Source: CADCVT01 sp036389485
GTDB lineage: Bacteria > Actinomycetota > Thermoleophilia > Solirubrobacterales > Solirubrobacteraceae
DNA length: 17,188 bases
NCBI GenBank assembly: GCA_036389485.1
Contig: DASVPR010000041.1
Span: 1-17,188, forward strand
Reading direction: 5' to 3'
This document shows, piece after piece, positions 13,229 to 17,188 of the stretch. Position 1 is the stretch's first letter, and each line of letters opens with the position of its first letter. The notes below the pieces were generated by a model that worked only from the letters and a program-made list of their open reading frames with translations, made no database searches and had not been told where the DNA came from. A program made the position numbers and the translations under genes.

Positions 13229-13812
13229 CGGTACCACCCGTTCGCGCCGATCGCCCGCACGACGTCGTCCGGGACCATGTACCGGATCGGCAGCGCGTGC
13301 CGCACGCGGTTGCGGATGTCGGTCGAGGAGATGTCGAGGCGGGGCATGTCGAAGAAGCGGATGCGGTCGGGGCCTGCGAGGCCGCTCAGGCGCTCGGCGA
13401 TGTCGGTCCGCGCGGCGCCTTCGCGCTCGGCCACGGCGAGGGTGGCGAGCTGCAACACGGCCTCCGGCTCCCGCCACGTGGGCAGGCTGTGGGCCATGTC
13501 GCCGCCGACGATGAAGGTCAGGTCGTCACCCGGGGAGGCCGCATGGATCTCCCTCAGGGTATCGACGGTGTACGAGGGGCCGCCGCGATCGAGCTCCAGC
13601 CGCGACACCGTGAAGCGGTCGTCCTTGGCGACCGCGAGCTCGCACATCTGCAGGCGCTGCTCGGGCCCGGGGTCGTCGGCCAGCTCCTTGTGCGGCGGGG
13701 CGGCGACGGGCATGAGGATCACGCGATCGAGGCGCAGCTGCGCGTGCGCCTCCTGCGCCATGACGAGATGCCCGATGTGGAGTGGGTTGAACGAGCCGCC
13801 GAGGATGCCGAG
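13225..13812 (-). CDS. nadD: Nicotinate-nucleotide adenylyltransferase NadD, start codon not identifiable
   Basis: Converts nicotinate mononucleotide and ATP to deamido-NAD, an essential step in NAD synthesis. The nucleotidyltransferase signature GILGGSFNP-LHIGH is encoded at 13768-13809. It is followed by VILMPVAAPPHK (substrate loop), SYTVDTLREI, FIVGGDMAHSLPTW and the C-terminal ISSTDIR motif. The first ATG in this frame (13761) lies after the catalytic GGSFNPxHxGH motif, so a protein from there would be inactive. From 13761 upstream to at least 13880 the frame contains no ATG, GTG, TTG or CTG. The given end (13812) is only the limit of clear family similarity, not a proven start. Start by a rare codon, a frameshift from proA, or a sequence error are all possible. 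The stop overlaps the rsfS start by 4 nt. The gene begins at, or overlaps, the end of proA. Confidence 0.9.
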   Translation of the reverse strand, partial: LGILGGSFNPLHIGHLVMAQEAHAQLRLDRVILMPVAAPPHKELADDPGPEQRLQMCELAVAKDDRFTVSRLELDRGGPSYTVDTLREIHAASPGDDLTFIVGGDMAHSLPTWREPEAVLQLATLAVAEREGAARTDIAERLSGLAGPDRIRFFDMPRLDISSTDIRNRVRHALPIRYMVPDDVVRAIGANGWYR

Positions 13813-13825
13813 CGACCCGCGAGCG

Positions 13826-15076
13826 TCAGCTCCGGACGTGCCCGTCGCCCTCCACGAGGTACTTGTACGTGCACAGCTCGCGCAGTCCGATCGGGCCGCG
13901 AGCGTGCAGCTTCTGGGTCGAGTTGCCGATCTCGGCGCCCATCCCGAACTCGGCGCCGTCGGTGAAGCGCGTCGAGGCGTTCACGTACACGCACGCCGCG
14001 TCGACGCCGAGCTGGAACGCGCGGGCGGCCGCGACGTCGCGGGTGACGATCGCCTCGGAGTGCCCGGACCCGTGGCGGTTGACGTGGTCGATCGCCTCCT
14101 CGACGGAGTCGACGACGGCGACGGCGAGCGTCATCGCGAGGTACTCCGTGTCCCAGTCCTCCTCGGTGGCCTCGGCGTGGCCGTCGCCGGCGATCGTGCG
14201 GGCGCGGCCGTCGAGGCGCAGCTCGACGCCGGCGTTCGACAGGCGCTCCAGCGCCGGCGGGAGGAACTCCTTGGCCACGTCGACGTGGACCAGCAGCGTC
14301 TCGGCCGCGTTGCAGACGCCGGGGCGTTGCGTCTTGGCGTTGAAGACGATCTCCTCGGCGCTCGCCAGGTCGGCGGAGGCGTCGACGTAGACGTGGCAGT
14401 TGCCTGAGGCCGCGTAGATGACCGGCACGGTCGCGACCGCCTCGAGCGTCTTCTTCAGCCCTTCGCCGCCGCGCGGGATGACGAGGTCGACGAGGCCGTT
14501 CTGCGTGGCCAGCTCGGCCAGCTCCTCGCGCCCGCCGCGCAGCAGCGTGACGGCGCCCTCCGGCAGCCCGCTCGCCTCCTGCGCGGTCCGCGCCAGGACG
14601 TCGTTGGAGTTCGCCGCCGACGACGAGCCGCGCAGCACGATCGCGTTCCCCGACTTCAGGCAGAGCGCGGCCGCGTCGATCGTGACGTTCGGGCGCGCCT
14701 CGTAGACGACGCCGATCACGCCGAGTGGCACACGCACGCGCCGCAGCGTGAGCCCGTTCGCCAGGCGCTGCCCATCCATCACCTCGCCGACCGGATCGGG
14801 CAGCGCGGCGATGTCGCGGACCTGCGCGGCGATCGTCGCGACCCGCGCGCCGTCGAGCTTCAGGCGGTCGAGGAGCGCGTCGGTGAGGGCCGCCTCCCGC
14901 CCCGCCTCCATGTCGCGCGCGTTGGCCTCGAGGATCTCGCCGGTCCGCGCCTCGAGGGCGTCGGCGATCGCGTGGAGCGCCGCGTCCTTCGCCCCGCGGT
15001 CGAGCTGGGCGAGTCGCCGCGCCGCCTGCTTCGCCTGGCCGCAGAGCTCAGTGACCGAGGGAGTGCTGATCGCCAT
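13826..15076 (-). CDS. proA: Gamma-glutamyl phosphate reductase ProA
   Basis: Second enzyme of proline synthesis: reduces gamma-glutamyl phosphate to glutamate semialdehyde with NADPH. The 416 residues are the normal family length. Visible signatures are VPLGVIGVVYEARPNVTIDAA (117-137), LRGSSSAANSN (148-158) and GNCHVYVD (225-232). The catalytic cysteine is C255 in NAKTQRPGVCNAAETLLV, and the family ending TDGAEFGMGAEIGNSTQKLHARGPIGL is present. The ATG at 15076 follows the proB stop by 11 bases, with GTGAGACG as a weak ribosome-binding site, so the two enzymes are co-translated. The TGA stop (13826-13828) is followed by C; the nadD frame is already open through this region. Confidence 0.98.
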   Translation of the reverse strand: MAISTPSVTELCGQAKQAARRLAQLDRGAKDAALHAIADALEARTGEILEANARDMEAGREAALTDALLDRLKLDGARVATIAAQVRDIAALPDPVGEVMDGQRLANGLTLRRVRVPLGVIGVVYEARPNVTIDAAALCLKSGNAIVLRGSSSAANSNDVLARTAQEASGLPEGAVTLLRGGREELAELATQNGLVDLVIPRGGEGLKKTLEAVATVPVIYAASGNCHVYVDASADLASAEEIVFNAKTQRPGVCNAAETLLVHVDVAKEFLPPALERLSNAGVELRLDGRARTIAGDGHAEATEEDWDTEYLAMTLAVAVVDSVEEAIDHVNRHGSGHSEAIVTRDVAAARAFQLGVDAACVYVNASTRFTDGAEFGMGAEIGNSTQKLHARGPIGLRELCTYKYLVEGDGHVRS

Positions 15077-15087
15077 CGCGTCTCACT

Positions 15088-16164
15088 TTACGCCAGCACG
15101 AAGTAGTCCCGGTGAACCGCCTCGTCGGCCGCGTCGGGGAAGACGGCGCGGACCTCGGGGCTCTGCATCCCCTTGATCCGCCGCAGCTCGTCCGTCGAGA
15201 AGTTGACGATGCCCTTGCCGATGATCCGTCCCTCGGCGACGACGTCGACCGCGTCGCCCGCGTCGAACGCGCCGCGGACGTCGACGATCCCCACGGGCAG
15301 CAGCGACCGCCCGCCCTCGCGCAGGGCGCGAGCGGCGCCGCGGTCGACGACGACCGTCCCGTGCGACGGCTTCGCGTACTTCAGCCACAGCTTGAAGGAG
15401 GAGGTGCGCTCGCTCAGCGGCGCGAAGCGGGTGCCCTCCTCGTCCCCGGCGATCGCGCGGGCGAGCGCGCCGGGGCGCAGGCCGTTGCAGATCGTCGTGG
15501 GGATGCCCGCCGCGCTCGCCATCTCCGCCGCGCCGACCTTCGAGCGCATCCCGCCGCTGCCGAGCGTCGACGTCTCGCTCGAGATCGTCATCGTCTCCAG
15601 CGCCGCGTAGTCCGTGACCTCGGTGATGAGGCGGGCGCCGGGGTCGTGCTGCGGCGGCGCGGTGTAGAGGCCGTCGGTGTTCGTGAGCAGGACGAGCCGC
15701 TCGGCGCCGAGGAGGACGGCGACCTGGGCGGCGAGGAAGTCGTTGTCGCCGAACGAGATCTCCTCCGTCGCGGTGGTGTCGTTCTCGTTGATGACCGGGA
15801 CGACGTCCCACTCGAGCAGGCGGCGCAGCGTGCGGCGCGCGTTGAGGTAGTGCGTGCGCTCGCGCATGTCGTGGAACGTGAGCAGCACCTGGGCGCTGGT
15901 GCGGCCGCGGGCGCGCAGCAGCTCGTCGTAGACGCGGTAGAGCTTGCCCTGCCCGACCGCGCTGGCGGCCTGGAGGTCGGCGATCGCGGCCGGCCGCCGT
16001 GGTCTGTCCATGATCCGCAGCCCGCGGGCGATCGCGCCGCTGGTCACGATGACGCCGTTCTTCACGCTGACGACCTCGTCGCAGATGCGGGCGAGGACGT
16101 CCTCGCGGAGCGTCCCGTCGTCCTCCGCCGTGATGGAGGTGCCGATCTTGACGACGACGGTCAC
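15088..16164 (-). CDS. proB: Glutamate 5-kinase ProB
   Basis: First, feedback-inhibited step of proline synthesis: phosphorylates glutamate at the gamma carboxylate. 358 residues from GTG 16164, opening VTVVVKIGTS with the ATP-binding lysine of amino-acid kinases. VIVTSGAIARGLR (38-50), LLTFHDMRERTHYLNAR (94-110), VPVINENDTTATEE (122-135), FGDNDFLAAQVA (138-149), LLTNTDGLY (159-167) and GSGGMRSKV (202-210) mark the kinase domain. A C-terminal PUA domain follows at about 268-350 (SLLPVGIVDVRGAFDAGD). The GTG overlaps the obg TGA stop (GTGA), giving translational coupling. A longer upstream frame exists but runs inside obg and lacks similarity, so it was not used. Confidence 0.98.
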   Translation of the reverse strand: MTVVVKIGTSITAEDDGTLREDVLARICDEVVSVKNGVIVTSGAIARGLRIMDRPRRPAAIADLQAASAVGQGKLYRVYDELLRARGRTSAQVLLTFHDMRERTHYLNARRTLRRLLEWDVVPVINENDTTATEEISFGDNDFLAAQVAVLLGAERLVLLTNTDGLYTAPPQHDPGARLITEVTDYAALETMTISSETSTLGSGGMRSKVGAAEMASAAGIPTTICNGLRPGALARAIAGDEEGTRFAPLSERTSSFKLWLKYAKPSHGTVVVDRGAARALREGGRSLLPVGIVDVRGAFDAGDAVDVVAEGRIIGKGIVNFSTDELRRIKGMQSPEVRAVFPDAADEAVHRDYFVLA

Positions 16165-17188
16165 GGGGACGCAGGATCCAGCTCGAACACCTCGCCGGCG
16201 ATCTCGACCTCGTCGCCCGGTTCGAACCCCTGCTCCTCGAGCGCGCGGATGACGCCCATGCGGTCGAGGCGATGCTCGACGTGCGCGGCGGCCTCCTCGT
16301 TCTCGACGTCGAAGCGCTGGAGCAGCCGCTCGACCCGCGGGCCGTCGACGCGGAACCGGTGATCGGCGACGCGCTCGACCGTGAAGCCGCGGTCGCCGCC
16401 GGGGCGGAAGACCCGGTGCTCGGCGAGCGGCTCGACGTCGATGACCGCGTCCTCCGCCGTCACCTCGACGGGGACGCGCCGCAGCAGCTCGGCCTTCAGC
16501 TCGTCGAGGCCCTGGCCGGTGGCGCTCGACGTGACGAGGACGGCGACGTCGTCGCCGCCGCTCGCGGCCGGCGCCGCCGCGCCGCTCCGCCGGAGCCGCT
16601 CGCGCCACTCCGCCGCGGCGCTCTGCGCCTCCTCCGCCGACACCAGGTCGGCCTTGCTCAGCGCGAGGATCCGCGGCAGGCTCGCGAGCCGGTCGTCGTA
16701 CGCGGCGAGCTCGGCCTCGATCGTGGCGAAGTTCTGCTCGGGGTCGCTGCCGTCGAGGGGGGCGAGGTCGAGGACGTGCACGAGCAGGCGCGTCCGCTCC
16801 ACGTGCGCGAGGAACTCGTGGCCGAGCCCGGCGCCCTCGCTCGCGCCCTCGATCAGGCCCGGGATGTCGGCGACCACGAGCTGGCGGTCGTCCGCCTCGA
16901 GCGTCCCGAGCACCGGGTCGATCGTGGTGAACGGGTAGTCCGCGACCTTCGGATGCGCGCGCGTCAGGCGGGCGATCAGCGACGACTTCCCCGCGTTCGG
17001 CAGCCCGACCAGCCCGGCGTCCGCCAGGAGCCGCAGCCGCAGCTCGAGCCAGCCCTCCTCGCCGGGCAGCCCGCGCTCCGCGAAGCGCGGCGCCTGCCGT
17101 GTGGGGGTCGCGAAGTGGCGGTTCCCCCGCCCCCCCAGCCCCCCGCGCGCCACCTGGGCCCGCTGACCGGGGGAAGTCAGGTCCCAGC
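16161..17188 (-). CDS. obg: Obg/CgtA GTPase, 5' end missing
   Basis: Essential GTPase of 50S ribosome assembly and stress control. The visible part covers the end of the glycine-rich Obg fold (GQRAQVARGGLGGRGN, FATPTRQAPRFAERGLPGEE). The G domain follows, with G1 GLPNAGKSSL, G2 DYPFTTIDPVLG, G3 DIPGLIEGA, G4 SKAD in place of NKxD, and G5 SSATG. A complete Obg C-terminal (OCT) domain comes last (HRVFRPGGDRGFTVER to IAGEVFELDP). The frame is still open at 17188, so the GTG at 17153 is internal and the start lies outside. The stop overlaps proB by 4 nt. The coding strand has a striking G-run cluster at 17124-17144. Gene order upstream in relatives would be rplU-rpmA-obg; that is not visible here. 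Confidence 0.97.
   Translation of the reverse strand, partial: WDLTSPGQRAQVARGGLGGRGNRHFATPTRQAPRFAERGLPGEEGWLELRLRLLADAGLVGLPNAGKSSLIARLTRAHPKVADYPFTTIDPVLGTLEADDRQLVVADIPGLIEGASEGAGLGHEFLAHVERTRLLVHVLDLAPLDGSDPEQNFATIEAELAAYDDRLASLPRILALSKADLVSAEEAQSAAAEWRERLRRSGAAAPAASGGDDVAVLVTSSATGQGLDELKAELLRRVPVEVTAEDAVIDVEPLAEHRVFRPGGDRGFTVERVADHRFRVDGPRVERLLQRFDVENEEAAAHVEHRLDRMGVIRALEEQGFEPGDEVEIAGEVFELDPASP

Noticed and set aside
13225..13761. nadD starting at ATG 13761
   Set aside because: It would remove GGSFNPLHIGH, the nucleotide-binding motif, leaving an inactive enzyme for an essential step.

Overview
The window is very GC-rich, with strong G/C preference at third codon positions, frequent GTG starts and several near-leaderless promoter/start arrangements. 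Together with the chromosomal order obg-proB-proA-nadD-rsfS and secreted proteins with Arg/Ala-rich tails, this points to a high-GC actinobacterium. A member of Thermoleophilia/Solirubrobacterales (Conexibacter, Patulibacter or Solirubrobacter type) is my best guess. That placement is inference, not a search result. I see no phage genes, transposases, CRISPR arrays or integration scars, so this looks like ordinary chromosome.

Left part (1-6.1 kb): the first 670 codons of leuS run leftward off the window edge. A 27-bp divergent spacer separates leuS from a GMC-family long-chain alcohol oxidase-like flavoprotein. That gene shares a CTAG stop overlap with a convergent gene for an exported protein made of two duplicated disulfide-type domains and an Arg-rich tail. 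Next come a divergent DivIVA-like coiled-coil protein and a convergent HEAT-repeat protein that has its own recognisable promoter.

Middle part (6.2-10.6 kb): a seven-TM HD-GYP phosphodiesterase is read leftward from what looks like a sigma-28 (FliA/WhiG-type) promoter. Directly upstream lies a strong leftward intrinsic terminator with no assigned gene. The HD-GYP/MFS intergenic region also carries a short Cys-rich ORF with a good ribosome-binding site that overlaps the start of an MFS exporter. The exporter converges, again on a CTAG stop overlap, with a two-gene unit encoding an NAD(P)-binding SDR-like protein and an ArsR-type regulator. tRNA-Ala(GGC) follows on the other strand.

Right part (10.6-17.2 kb): a secreted Asp-box beta-propeller protein converges on the housekeeping operon obg-proB-proA-nadD-rsfS, which is read leftward. 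The operon combines ribosome assembly and silencing (Obg, RsfS), the first two steps of proline synthesis (ProB, ProA) and NAD synthesis (NadD). Its junctions are tight, and two are 4-nt GTGA overlaps.

The points most worth a second look are: nadD, whose reading frame has no ATG/GTG/TTG/CTG codon upstream of its catalytic nucleotide-binding motif; the sigma-28-like promoter and orphan terminator before the HD-GYP gene; the Cys-rich upstream ORF before the MFS gene; and the duplicated-domain exported protein. None of these amounts to a proven new system.
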